From NCBI RefSeq assembly GCF_004310325.1, contig NZ_SIRT01000005.1:150834-214833 (forward strand): 64,000 bases of DNA. The letters run 5' to 3'. Positions 1 to 8,762 of the stretch are shown piece after piece. How positions within the stretch are numbered: position 1 is the stretch's first letter; each line of letters begins with the position of its first letter. This DNA is from Hyunsoonleella flava. Lineage in GTDB: Bacteria > Bacteroidota > Bacteroidia > Flavobacteriales > Flavobacteriaceae. The notes beneath the pieces are model-generated. The model was given only the letters and a program-made list of their open reading frames with translations. It did no database searches and was not told the DNA's origin. The translations under genes were made by a program, and so were the position numbers.

Positions 1-627
1 TATACACCTTCTGGTAGGTGTATTCAGTCCTTAGACTATTGGAATAGAAACGAGAATGGAGAGGCTGTACGTGTAAAGCAAGAAAACTATAATGAGTTTA
101 AAACTAAAAACGGACGTAAAGTGTTTGACGGAGGTGGTATTTTTCCAGACGTGACCATCAATAAAGTAAAAAACACCACAATTACAAATGCCATTATAAA
201 TAGTGATTTAATCTTTGATTTTGCGACACAGTACTATTATAAAAACCCATCCCTATCCATCGATAATTTCAAACTTACTGATACCGATTTCAAAGATTTT
301 AAAAACTTCTTAGATAAGAACAATTTTTCGTTTACTACTGATACAGAAAAAGCACTTTATAAGGCTTACGAAACCTCTATTAAAGAAAATTTAAATGATG
401 ACATAAAGGTAAACTACGACGCTCTTATTTCTGGACTAAAAGCATCAAAGACTAAGGCGATTGACGAACACAAAGATTTTATCTTAAAATCACTTACAGA
501 GGAAATTGTGAAGCGATACGCATATCGTGAAGGTTTGTATGAATATTATAAGGACAATGATGCGGACATTCAAAAAAGTACGCAAATCCTCGGTAATACC
601 GTGACGTACATGGATTATTTAAGGTAA
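1..627 (+). CDS. S41 family C-terminal processing peptidase, 3' part
   Basis: The gene is open from the first base of the window, so only the last 208 codons are seen. The start is outside. The first residues read YTPSGRCIQ, the hallmark segment just after the catalytic region of S41 (CtpA/Tsp-type) proteases, followed by a GGGIFPD loop typical of the bacteroidete members. The catalytic Ser/Lys and the PDZ domain would lie upstream and cannot be checked. The remaining ~150 residues form the charged, helical C-terminal extension usual in flavobacterial homologues. Family members are periplasmic or envelope proteases that cut near protein C-termini. The OmpA-family gene follows after 45 bp. The family assignment rests on the short motif and the overall layout. 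Confidence 0.8.
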   Translation, partial: YTPSGRCIQSLDYWNRNENGEAVRVKQENYNEFKTKNGRKVFDGGGIFPDVTINKVKNTTITNAIINSDLIFDFATQYYYKNPSLSIDNFKLTDTDFKDFKNFLDKNNFSFTTDTEKALYKAYETSIKENLNDDIKVNYDALISGLKASKTKAIDEHKDFILKSLTEEIVKRYAYREGLYEYYKDNDADIQKSTQILGNTVTYMDYLR

Positions 628-672
628 ATTTCACAAAAATACTATCTTTATCAATTAATCGCTTCCCCAAGA

Positions 673-1536
673 ATGCATAGACTACTAGTAATCATATTGT
701 TATGTCTTCAAATGAGTAGTGCGTTTTCTCAAACGCAGTACACACATGATGTGTATTTTAATACCGATGAATATGTTGTACCAACAACCGAAGAAAATAG
801 ATTGCTCTTGTTTATTTCTGGGCTTCACGATATTGAAATAGAATCGATTGCTATTTATGGGTTTTGTGATGATGTTGGTGCCGATTCTTATAATATGGTG
901 CTATCCCAACAGCGTGCAGATGCTATAAAATCCATTTTTGCTAACAATGAAATTAGCGAATCCCTAATAAGAAATGTAGATGGAAAGGGAGAAATATTGC
1001 TTAAAATCGTTAACGAAAAAGATGTTTTAAAAATACGCGGACTTAACAGAAAAGTAGAAATTATTGTTACTGAGAAGAAACCAGAACCTGAAGAAAAAGT
1101 AGAACCTGCCTCGAAGGAAATTGTTGAAAACCCAAGTGTACCAGAACAAATAAAAGGAGATGTAAAGGTTGGAGACAAAATTCTGTTTAAAAATATCCTA
1201 TTTAAAACAGGTTACAGTACTGTTATATCTGAATCGAAAAAAACATTAGAGGAAATAGCCAAAGCATTAGTGGAACGAGATGATATCTATTTTACTATTC
1301 AAGGACATGTGTGCTGCACAAAATATACCCGCGATGCCGTTGACAAAAGAACTAAAAAAAGAAACCTCTCAGTCGCCAGGGCAAAATATGTTTACGACTA
1401 TTTTGCAAAAAAAGGAGTGGATAAAAAACGAATGCGTTTCATAGGTATGCGCAGAAAGTTTCCCTTGGGTGGAGACCCAAAATTTGATAGACGTGTTGAA
1501 ATAGTAATTACCTACGTAGGGGATAACACGAAATAA
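673..1536 (+). CDS. OmpA-family protein with two OmpA-like domains
   Basis: A 287-residue exported protein. Residues 1-19 form a signal peptide ending in AFSQ. Residues 25-135 resemble a first OmpA C-terminal-like (peptidoglycan-binding) domain, with a predicted strand around FNTDEYVVP and the segment GFCDDVGADSYNMVLSQQRA. A Pro/Glu/Lys-rich linker (about 136-165) leads to a second OmpA-like domain (about 170-285), with the segment SVARAKYVYDYFAKKGVD and a closing VEIVITY strand. The second domain is odd: the usual acidic residues of the GHTD motif are replaced by GHVCCTKY. The likely role is envelope anchoring to peptidoglycan. It lies 6 bp before the LRR gene, so the two may be co-transcribed. 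Confidence 0.8.
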   Translation: MHRLLVIILLCLQMSSAFSQTQYTHDVYFNTDEYVVPTTEENRLLLFISGLHDIEIESIAIYGFCDDVGADSYNMVLSQQRADAIKSIFANNEISESLIRNVDGKGEILLKIVNEKDVLKIRGLNRKVEIIVTEKKPEPEEKVEPASKEIVENPSVPEQIKGDVKVGDKILFKNILFKTGYSTVISESKKTLEEIAKALVERDDIYFTIQGHVCCTKYTRDAVDKRTKKRNLSVARAKYVYDYFAKKGVDKKRMRFIGMRRKFPLGGDPKFDRRVEIVITYVGDNTK

Positions 1537-1542
1537 ATTATA

Positions 1543-3090
1543 ATGTTATACAGGTTCCGCTTCATATGCTTCACTTTATTATTCTTATCAGAAGTGAGCC
1601 TTTCCCAAAATACGTTTGTGCCCGATGATAATTTTGAACAGGCTTTAATTGACTTGGGTTATGATACGGCTCCTTTAAACGACTTTGTTCCAACCGCAAA
1701 TATCAACAATGTAACCGCTTTAAACATTTCACTATTAAACATTAACGACCTCACTGGAATAGAAGATTTTGTGGCGTTGGAAGTCTTGGAATGTTCAGAA
1801 AATAACCTGACACAATTGGATGTTTCTAAAAACACCAATCTTACACAGCTATTCTGTGGTTTTAATGCCATAGAAAATTTAGATGTTTCATTAAATCCAG
1901 AATTGATCATCCTTTGGTGTAATTTTAATAAAATTCCAAGCATTGATATTTCAAATAATCCTAAGGTAATATCCTTAATCTGTAGTAACAATTTATTGAC
2001 TGAGCTTGATGTTTCCAATAATCCATCTTTAAAAACTTTACTATGTATCGGTAATCAGCTTTCTAGTTTAGACGTAACCTCTAATCCTGAATTGACTATT
2101 TTTCACTGTGGAAATAATGATTTAAATACGCTTGATGTATCTCAAAATCCATTATTACAAGATTTTAATTTTGAATATAACAACCTTGAAAGCATTGATT
2201 TAACTAATAATACAGACCTGATACTGCTATATTGCCTATCCAATAATCTAGAATCATTAAATCTTGGCAACAATAGAAAATTAACAGTTTTAAGTTGTGG
2301 AGAAAATCAGTTAACTGAATTGGATCTAAGAGTTAATAGTAATCTACAAGAATTATACTGCCAAACTAATTTATTAGGAGCTCTTGATATTTCTTCCAAT
2401 ACAGCGATAAATAACCTAGATTGTAGTAATAATAAGCTTTGTCAATTAAATGTGAAAAACACAAATAATATAAATATGCAACTATTTGATGCCACGTTAA
2501 ATGGTGAATTGGTTTGTATTTTTGTGGACGACCCTGTTTATAGTGATACGAATTGGACCAGTATTGATATGCAGTCTCGTTTTGTATCTACAAGAGATGA
2601 ATGCACCGAAATTCTTAACGACCTTCTTGGAATTGATGTTTTAGATGATGTTTATGCGTCTTCATATACACTTCCTGAAATATTTCTTGGTAATTATTAT
2701 ACCGAGCCTTTTGGAAATGGAACACAACTTAGTGCAGGAACTACCATTGATACATCACAAACCATATATATTTATAGTGAAAATGAGTGTTATGAAAAAC
2801 AATCAAATTTTAGTGTGTTTATAACCCAAGGCGATATTTTCATTCCTAAATACTTTACACCTAACAATGATGGTATTAATGATATTTGGAAGGTTGTTGA
2901 TTTAAATGGTAGTGTAAACAATATATCTATTTACGACCGTTATGGAAAACTTATAAAATTCTTACCGAACAACGCTGAGGGCTGGAATGGAACTTATAAT
3001 AATAAGGTTTTACCTAATGACACTTACTGGTACGAAGTTGTTCTAGATAACAGAAATGTATTAAGAGGATATTTTGCCCTTAAACGTTAA
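1543..3090 (+). CDS. Leucine-rich-repeat secreted protein with T9SS type B sorting domain
   Basis: A 515-residue secreted protein. A signal peptide (about 1-22) precedes a short FVPDDNFEQALIDLGYD cap typical of this family. About 12 leucine-rich repeats of 21 residues follow (about 60-330), with the pattern LxCxxNxLxxLDVSxNxxL. Each repeat has a conserved Cys near the first position, so the solenoid would carry a ladder of cysteines. The last ~85 residues (from YFTPNNDGINDIW to the end) match the gliding-motility-associated, T9SS type B C-terminal sorting domain. The protein is therefore expected to cross the outer membrane by the type IX system. The binding target is unknown. The stop codon directly abuts the stop of the convergent acetyltransferase gene. 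Confidence 0.85.
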   Translation: MLYRFRFICFTLLFLSEVSLSQNTFVPDDNFEQALIDLGYDTAPLNDFVPTANINNVTALNISLLNINDLTGIEDFVALEVLECSENNLTQLDVSKNTNLTQLFCGFNAIENLDVSLNPELIILWCNFNKIPSIDISNNPKVISLICSNNLLTELDVSNNPSLKTLLCIGNQLSSLDVTSNPELTIFHCGNNDLNTLDVSQNPLLQDFNFEYNNLESIDLTNNTDLILLYCLSNNLESLNLGNNRKLTVLSCGENQLTELDLRVNSNLQELYCQTNLLGALDISSNTAINNLDCSNNKLCQLNVKNTNNINMQLFDATLNGELVCIFVDDPVYSDTNWTSIDMQSRFVSTRDECTEILNDLLGIDVLDDVYASSYTLPEIFLGNYYTEPFGNGTQLSAGTTIDTSQTIYIYSENECYEKQSNFSVFITQGDIFIPKYFTPNNDGINDIWKVVDLNGSVNNISIYDRYGKLIKFLPNNAEGWNGTYNNKVLPNDTYWYEVVLDNRNVLRGYFALKR

Positions 3091-3537
3091 TTATTCTTTT
3101 ATCATGGCAACATGAGGAATACCATCCTCTTGGTACACATCGCCTATAGGAAGAAACCCTATTTTAGTATAAAACCCTTTTAAATAACATTGTGCAGATA
3201 TTTTTATTTTAGTTTCGTTTAAATAGTCTTCAACAGCTTTAATTGAAACCTCCATAATAGCGTAACCATATTTAAAAGCACGCTCACTTTTCTTAACCAC
3301 TACTCTACCTATACTTGCCTCATTAAAATAATCACCAGGTTTAAAAATACGAGTATACGCCACCAGAATATCATTCTTAAAACCTAAAACATGAATTGCG
3401 TTATGGTCCTTTCCATCAATATCTTGATACACACAATCCTGCTCCACCACAAAAACTTCACTTCGTAATTGCAGTAAATCATAAAGTTCGTTAGAGCTTA
3501 ACTCATCAAACGTTTTTATCTTAATATCTAAACTCAT
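3091..3537 (-). CDS. GNAT N-acetyltransferase, ElaA type
   Basis: 148 residues, the usual length of ElaA-type GNAT enzymes. The N-terminal stretch LYDLLQLRSEVFVVEQDCVYQDIDGKD is typical of ElaA proteins, and the segment SIGRVVVKKSERAFKYGYAIME corresponds to the acetyl-CoA binding motif (R/Q-x-x-G-x-G/A-like, here RAFKYGYA). It is predicted to be cytosolic and to transfer an acetyl group from acetyl-CoA to an unknown small molecule or peptide. It is the last gene of a leftward group rpiB - CDF - elaA, with 6 bp to the CDF gene, suggesting one transcript. The family is clear, the substrate is not. Confidence 0.85.
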   Translation of the reverse strand: MSLDIKIKTFDELSSNELYDLLQLRSEVFVVEQDCVYQDIDGKDHNAIHVLGFKNDILVAYTRIFKPGDYFNEASIGRVVVKKSERAFKYGYAIMEVSIKAVEDYLNETKIKISAQCYLKGFYTKIGFLPIGDVYQEDGIPHVAMIKE

Positions 3538-3543
3538 ACTTTC

Positions 3544-4464
3544 TTAATCCTGTACAATCACCTCCTTAGCATCATCTTTACCAAATTCTGGTTGAATATT
3601 TACATGGTTAATATCATATTTATCAAATACCAGTTCTTCTATATTTTTTAAAATTTTATCAAATTTTGATAAGGTGATATCCTCATGAAAATCTATATGT
3701 GCTTCCAAATGAATTTCATCTTCATTCAATTGCCATACATGCACATGATGCGTATTTTTTACAGATTCAAAACTATTTATTTCATCAACAATACGTTGTA
3801 TTGGAATACTATCCGGCGTAAAAAGCATCAATACTTTTGTGGAATTTTTTAATAAATCCCAACCCATCCAAACCAAATATAAAGCAATAGCAAAAGTTAA
3901 CACACTATCTACCCAATACAGCTGATAATATTTCATCAACAAACCACCAATAAGTACCGCTACACTTGCCATCATATCAGTAAGTAAATGGATATAGGCA
4001 CTTTTCATATTCATATTGGCTTCAGCATCTTTTTTTAGTAATAAAACACTAAAGCCATTACCTAAAATAGCAACAAACGATAACCAAATTACCAAGTTAG
4101 ATTCAATTTCTTGAGGATTTTGAAAACGTTCTGCGGCTTCAACAATCAATAACACTGCCACCACCATTAAAGTTGCGGCATTAACAAAAGCAGCCAAAAT
4201 TTCGGCACGTTTATACCCAAATGTTTTTTGGTTTGAAGCTTTTTGTTTCGCAAGTCGGTTAGCAACATAACTTATAATAAGTGATAGTACATCGCTAAAA
4301 TTATGCAGTGCATCACTTAACAAAGATAAACTCCCTGATATAATACCACCTATAACCTGAGCTACGGTAATAATAATATTAAGTAAAATTGATATGAAAA
4401 GATTACGACCTTTTAAGTCGCCATGGTGATGATGGGAGTGGTTATGACCATGAGAATGTGACAT
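3544..4464 (-). CDS. Cation diffusion facilitator (CDF) metal exporter
   Basis: A 306-residue inner-membrane antiporter of the CDF/ZnT family. It begins with a His-rich metal-binding tail (MSHSHGHNHSHHHHGD) followed by six predicted helices between about residues 20 and 205. Transport-site residues fit the family: HNFSDVLS (His/Asp in helix 2) and HLLTDMMAS (His/Asp in helix 5). The C-terminal cytoplasmic domain (about 210-300), with HHVHVWQLNEDEIHLEAHI, is the usual dimerising metal-sensing fold. Zn(II) (possibly Co or Cd) export in exchange for protons is the likely role. It sits 9 bp downstream of rpiB on the same strand. Confidence 0.9.
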   Translation of the reverse strand: MSHSHGHNHSHHHHGDLKGRNLFISILLNIIITVAQVIGGIISGSLSLLSDALHNFSDVLSLIISYVANRLAKQKASNQKTFGYKRAEILAAFVNAATLMVVAVLLIVEAAERFQNPQEIESNLVIWLSFVAILGNGFSVLLLKKDAEANMNMKSAYIHLLTDMMASVAVLIGGLLMKYYQLYWVDSVLTFAIALYLVWMGWDLLKNSTKVLMLFTPDSIPIQRIVDEINSFESVKNTHHVHVWQLNEDEIHLEAHIDFHEDITLSKFDKILKNIEELVFDKYDINHVNIQPEFGKDDAKEVIVQD

Positions 4465-4473
4465 CTGGTTTTA

Positions 4474-4908
4474 TTAACAAGATAACGGAATTTTATCTAT
4501 ACGCCTTTTATGTCTTCCACCTTCAAATTCTGTATTTAAAAACACTTCTACCATTTCCACAGCTTGTTTTAAAGCTGTATATCTCGCTGGGATGCATAAA
4601 ATGTTTGCATCGTTATGACTGCGTATTAAGTGAACAATTTCTTTGTTCCAGCATAAACCAGCTCTAATATTTTGATGTTTATTTGCCGTCATAGCTACAC
4701 CGTTTCCACTACCGCAAATTAAAATACCATAGTCTGATTTATTGTTTTCAACATCATCTGCTACTGGATGTACAAAATCTGAATAATCTGCGCTATCATT
4801 GGTATCTGTTCCATAATTTACTACAGTAATACCCTTTTCTTCCAATAAAGTTTTTATTGCAAATTTATATTCGGTTCCAGCGTGGTCATTTCCTATTGAA
4901 ATTGTCAT
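4474..4908 (-). CDS. rpiB: Ribose-5-phosphate isomerase B
   Basis: A 144-residue cytosolic enzyme interconverting ribose 5-phosphate and ribulose 5-phosphate (non-oxidative pentose phosphate pathway). Motifs of the RpiB/LacAB family are visible: NDHAG near the N-terminus, the Cys65 general base in ICGSGNGVAMTANKH, and the RSHNDANILCIPAR stretch. The protein is complete and of normal length. It is the first gene of the leftward group with the CDF exporter and the acetyltransferase. It is divergent from rnr across a 619-bp AT-rich spacer that I consider a candidate replication origin. Confidence 0.93.
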   Translation of the reverse strand: MTISIGNDHAGTEYKFAIKTLLEEKGITVVNYGTDTNDSADYSDFVHPVADDVENNKSDYGILICGSGNGVAMTANKHQNIRAGLCWNKEIVHLIRSHNDANILCIPARYTALKQAVEMVEVFLNTEFEGGRHKRRIDKIPLSC

Positions 4909-5527
4909 GATATTATGTAATAAATAGTTTTGAGGTACAAAGTTACTAAATCCTGATACTGTTAACTAGCCTTTTAATGACTTGTTAATATCTCTTGATG
5001 TTTTTTTATAAAAATAATTAGGAAAATCATTTAAAATTTTCAATCCATAACCATTAGTTAACATACAAATTAGTTAACGTAAATTTTTGGTTAAGTTATC
5101 AGCATCTTACTGTATACTTTTAAGTACTGTTAATTAAAATACTTATTAAAAATTAGTTGTTAGTTATGGTTGTTAACCATTGTTAATAGTAAAATTGAAT
5201 CTTCTAAAATTTAATAAGTTACATCAATAACTGCTGTTAATTTCTTATCAACAACATTCAATAAGATACTTTTCAAAATAAAGCCTAAAAAAGTTATACT
5301 ACATATTAACATGCTATTATAATCATCATTTTATTTTTTAAATTTTAAAAAAAAATATTAATATGATATATGTTGTGGATAACTTCAATTTAACACTTAG
5401 TGAATTACGATTTAATATTAAAACCGTAGTTTTGTAAAAACTTGATATCTTCACTTTGCTTAATTATCAAGTTTTATAGAACGAATTCCTGACACTTTTA
5501 GGAAATGAAATGATTACAAAATTTTAA
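4909..5527. other. Gene-free AT-rich spacer: candidate replication origin (oriC)
   Basis: This 619-bp spacer separates divergent rpiB and rnr and holds no plausible gene. It has a perfect DnaA box (TTATCCACA on the minus strand, 5374-5382), a one-mismatch box TTATCAACA (5245-5253), and nine GTTAA words, all on the plus strand (4961, 4984, 5057, 5073, 5090, 5129, 5172, 5182, 5236). At this base composition fewer than one would be expected in that stretch. A nearly pure A/T block at about 5328-5366 could be an unwinding element. The divergent gene orientation fits an origin, and parS-like sites occur about 42 kb away. It is an inference: no GC-skew computation could be run. The alternative is an ordinary divergent promoter region. 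Confidence 0.4.
4938..4945 (-). promoter_or_regulatory. Candidate -7 box for rpiB
   Basis: On the minus strand the bases read TAACTTTG, matching the bacteroidete -7 consensus TAnnTTTG. They lie 29 bp before the rpiB start codon. No convincing -33 TTTG is seen at the usual ~19 bp distance, so the call is tentative. Confidence 0.35.
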
Positions 5528-7762
5528 ATGGCAAGAAAGAAAAAACGAAAAAGATCAAATAATAAAATATCGAATCTTACAAATACAATTTTAAGTATAC
5601 TAAAAAAGGACAGAAACCAAGCCTTTAACTACAAACAAATAGCTGCAAAACTTGGTGTAAACGACGCTAGCAGCAGAAATCAAATTATAAAAACATTAGC
5701 TAAACTCGCTACAAAACAAGAAATAGAACAAGTAGAGCGCGGTAAGTTTAAAGCGATAACCAATACTGAATATCATACAGGTATTTTAGATTTATCAGGT
5801 AAAGGAACAGGTTATATTATATGTGACGATTTTGATGAAGATGTGTTTATTGCATCCAATAACATCAACAGAGCTTTAAATGGCGATGAGGTAGAATTCT
5901 ATGCCTATAAAAGGCGTAAACGTGGTAAAATAGAAGGCGAAATTACCAGTGTTTTAAAACGCGCTAAATCTGAGTATGTTGGGGTTATTCAAATTCAAAA
6001 AAACAGTAATTATGCTTTTGTAATTCCTGATAGCAACAAGATGTACAAGGATATTTTTGTCCCTATCAATAAAACATTGAAGGCTGAAGACGGAGATAAA
6101 GTTTTAGTGCAGTTTGAGGATTGGCCAGAAAATGCAGATTCTCCATATGGTAAAGTGATTAAAATCTTAGGAAAACCAGGAGAACACCAGACAGAAATTC
6201 ATGCAATTTTAGCCGAATATGGTTTACCACACGAATTTCCGGATGAAGTTGAAGCTTTTGCAAATGAAATAGATACATCTATTAGAGAAGAAGAAATAGC
6301 TAAAAGACGTGATATGCGTAAAGATTTAACCTTTACCATTGACCCTAAAGATGCTAAGGATTTTGATGATGCACTATCTTTTGAAATTTTAGATAATGGC
6401 TTATATGAAATAGGAATTCATATTGCTGATGTATCGCATTATGTAAAAGAAGGTACCGTTTTAGATGATGAAGCTTATGAGCGTGCAACATCTATTTATT
6501 TGGTAGATCGTGTAGTGCCCATGCTACCAGAAGTATTATCAAATAATGCTTGTTCATTACGACCACAGGAGGAAAAATACACCTTTTCTGCAGTGTTTCA
6601 AATGAATGATAAAGCCGAAATTAAAAACCAATGGTTTGGTAGGACGGTAACTTTTAGTGATGCACGTTATGCATATGAAGAAGCTCAGGCGGTTATAGAA
6701 AGTAATGCAAATGTCGCGTTGAGCGCAGTTGAAACGTCTAATATCAATACTGAAATACCAGAAGATGTATCGCTTACAGGAAACACCTATAAAACGTCTT
6801 ATGAATTAGCTAAGGCTATTCTAACTTTAGATAAACTAGCTAAAATTATGCGTAAAAAACGTATGAGCGCTGGTGCTATTTCTTTTGATAAGGTTGAAGT
6901 AAAATTCAATTTAGATGAAGATAATAATCCTGAAGGTGTATTCTTTAAAACCAGTAAAGATGCTAATAAACTGATAGAAGAATTTATGCTTTTAGCAAAC
7001 CGGAAAGTATCTGAATTTATAGGTAAACAATCCCCTAAAAAAACCTTTGTATATCGTGTACATGATGAACCAGATGAAAGCAAACTGGCGTCATTGCAAA
7101 ATGTTGTGAGCAGGTTTGGCTACAAGTTAAATTTTAAAGATAGAAAATCAACCACGGCATCATTGAATAATTTATTACAAGAAGTTGTTGGTAAGAAAGA
7201 GCAAAATTTAGTGGATACACTTGCTATAAGAAGTATGAGCAAAGCGGAATATACCACACATAATATTGGGCATTACGGTTTAGCGTTTGATTATTACAGT
7301 CATTTTACATCACCTATTCGTCGTTATCCAGATGTTATGGCACATCGTTTATTACAACAGTATTTAGATGGTGGAAAATCGGCTAGCGAAGACGTTTACG
7401 AAGAGAAATGTCAACACTCCAGCAATATGGAAATGTTAGCCACTAAAGCAGAACGCGATTCTATAAAATATATGCAGATTCGCTTTATGGAAGACCATAA
7501 AGATGAAGAATTTGTTGGCGTAATTTCAGGAGTAACCGACTGGGGCATCTATGTGGAGATTATTCAAAACAAATGTGAAGGTATGGTAAGCGTGCGGGAT
7601 ATGACAGATGACCACTATGCCTTTGATCAGGATTTGTATGCCATGGTAGGTAGACGTTCTGGAATAACCTATCAGTTAGGTGATGAAGTTGTTGTAAAAG
7701 TAAAGAGTACTGATTTGGTGAAGAAGCACTTGGATTTTAATTTGATTGAGAAGGTGGAATAG
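5528..7762 (+). CDS. rnr: Ribonuclease R
   Basis: A 744-residue cytosolic 3'-5' exoribonuclease of the RNB/RNase II family. Order of parts: a Lys/Arg-rich N-terminus (MARKKKRKR), a winged-helix domain (about 15-75), two cold-shock OB domains (about 85-240), the RNB catalytic domain (about 260-600) and an S1 domain (about 655-740, EFVGVISGVTDWGIYVEI). The catalytic metal-binding motif is DPKDAKDFDDALSF, with Asp278, Asp280 and Asp281. The late RNB motif HFTSPIRRYPDVMAHRLL is intact. It degrades structured RNA and takes part in rRNA and mRNA turnover. Length and domain order are normal. It is a single gene, divergent from rpiB. Confidence 0.95.
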   Translation: MARKKKRKRSNNKISNLTNTILSILKKDRNQAFNYKQIAAKLGVNDASSRNQIIKTLAKLATKQEIEQVERGKFKAITNTEYHTGILDLSGKGTGYIICDDFDEDVFIASNNINRALNGDEVEFYAYKRRKRGKIEGEITSVLKRAKSEYVGVIQIQKNSNYAFVIPDSNKMYKDIFVPINKTLKAEDGDKVLVQFEDWPENADSPYGKVIKILGKPGEHQTEIHAILAEYGLPHEFPDEVEAFANEIDTSIREEEIAKRRDMRKDLTFTIDPKDAKDFDDALSFEILDNGLYEIGIHIADVSHYVKEGTVLDDEAYERATSIYLVDRVVPMLPEVLSNNACSLRPQEEKYTFSAVFQMNDKAEIKNQWFGRTVTFSDARYAYEEAQAVIESNANVALSAVETSNINTEIPEDVSLTGNTYKTSYELAKAILTLDKLAKIMRKKRMSAGAISFDKVEVKFNLDEDNNPEGVFFKTSKDANKLIEEFMLLANRKVSEFIGKQSPKKTFVYRVHDEPDESKLASLQNVVSRFGYKLNFKDRKSTTASLNNLLQEVVGKKEQNLVDTLAIRSMSKAEYTTHNIGHYGLAFDYYSHFTSPIRRYPDVMAHRLLQQYLDGGKSASEDVYEEKCQHSSNMEMLATKAERDSIKYMQIRFMEDHKDEEFVGVISGVTDWGIYVEIIQNKCEGMVSVRDMTDDHYAFDQDLYAMVGRRSGITYQLGDEVVVKVKSTDLVKKHLDFNLIEKVE

Positions 7763-7786
7763 TTTTTATTAAGGACGGGGAAGAGT

Positions 7787-8693
7787 TTCGTTTACCGGTT
7801 ACGTATAAGAATAGTGCGGTTTTGTGTCCGAGGATTTTCCGCAGGAAAATCAGAGTGACCAAATACGCACTAACCTTTTTATTTAGGAATAAACTTACGC
7901 ATTATTTTTATACAATGTTACCTGCTGGCTTTTCTTTTTTCTACAATATAATTTGTCATTTTTCCACAGTCTGAATTCAAGACTTCAATTTCAATTTCAT
8001 TTTCAGTATTAAGTATATAACTCAATAATTTTTGTTCGTAATCAAGCCAATTCCCACCAATAGGAATTTCACGACAAGTTTCAACTAAACTAAATACTTG
8101 TTTACCTTTATGAGTAATCATTCCTCCTGGTTTGATTCCTGTTATTAATGCAGTTGCTCTATTGTAAGATACTATGTTTAAACTTTTAAAATCGCTTAAC
8201 AATCCAAAATTTTTTGAGTCCGCTTTTATTTGGTCAAAAGCATTTTTCGCAATTTCAGTATTCTTGTATGTAGCAACAAATAATGTAAAATGTTCATAAT
8301 ATTTAGGCTTTGAATTCTTAGGATAGTTTTTGTTTGAATATCCCTCAATTTTGTTAAGTCCGTCGTATTGAAATATATCCAAATGCTTTGGGTTTTCTGA
8401 ATCAGTCATATTGAACGAATGGAATCTTAAATTTTCTCTTAAAATTTCTTTAGCGAATAATTCAGCAGATTTTGAGTAATCATTATCTAATTCCGATTCA
8501 GGCTTAATTTCAGTTATAGATTCAATTTTTAGTTTTAATTCAGTTTCTTGTTTTTTCTTTTTTTCGCTACAAGAGCAAAGAAGCAAAACCATAATTATTA
8601 ATATATTCTTTCGGATTGTCATTTTTCAGCTTGCAGGTAACGAGATTTCGGATATGCGCCGTTGGTAATGGCTTATATCCGCCGGTAAACGAA
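7787..8693. repeat. Nested inverted repeats enclosing a single lipoprotein gene
   Basis: TTCGTTTACCGG at 7787-7798 is repeated exactly in inverse orientation as CCGGTAAACGAA at 8682-8693. Inside it, GTTACCTGC at 7917-7925 is mirrored by GCAGGTAAC at 8633-8641. The flanks also hold small palindromes: GATTTTCC with GGAAAATC (7833-7851) and GGATAT with ATATCC (about 8650-8680). The two arms embrace exactly one lipoprotein gene. This looks like a mobile cassette or miniature element. No transposase or integrase is present and no target-site duplication was established. Confidence 0.5.
7918..8622 (-). CDS. Hypothetical lipoprotein in a repeat-flanked cassette
   Basis: 234 residues, no family recognised. 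The N-terminus is a lipoprotein signal (IIMVLLLCSC, lipid Cys18) followed by a Lys/Glu-rich tether. The body is soluble and mixed alpha/beta, with the segment HFTLFVATYKNTEIAKNAFDQIKADSKNFG, suggesting an extracytoplasmic binding domain. Lysines directly after the cysteine, rather than acidic residues, favour retention on the periplasmic side. The gene is AT-rich and stands alone between two nested inverted repeats, so it may be a horizontally spread accessory gene. Function unknown. Confidence 0.65.
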   Translation of the reverse strand: MTIRKNILIIMVLLLCSCSEKKKKQETELKLKIESITEIKPESELDNDYSKSAELFAKEILRENLRFHSFNMTDSENPKHLDIFQYDGLNKIEGYSNKNYPKNSKPKYYEHFTLFVATYKNTEIAKNAFDQIKADSKNFGLLSDFKSLNIVSYNRATALITGIKPGGMITHKGKQVFSLVETCREIPIGGNWLDYEQKLLSYILNTENEIEIEVLNSDCGKMTNYIVEKRKASR

Positions 8694-8762
8694 GTTAGCA
8701 GAAAAATTTTACAAAGTCAAGTTAATAACTGCTTAAAAAAAGTGATTTGGTAAGTTCTCTAA

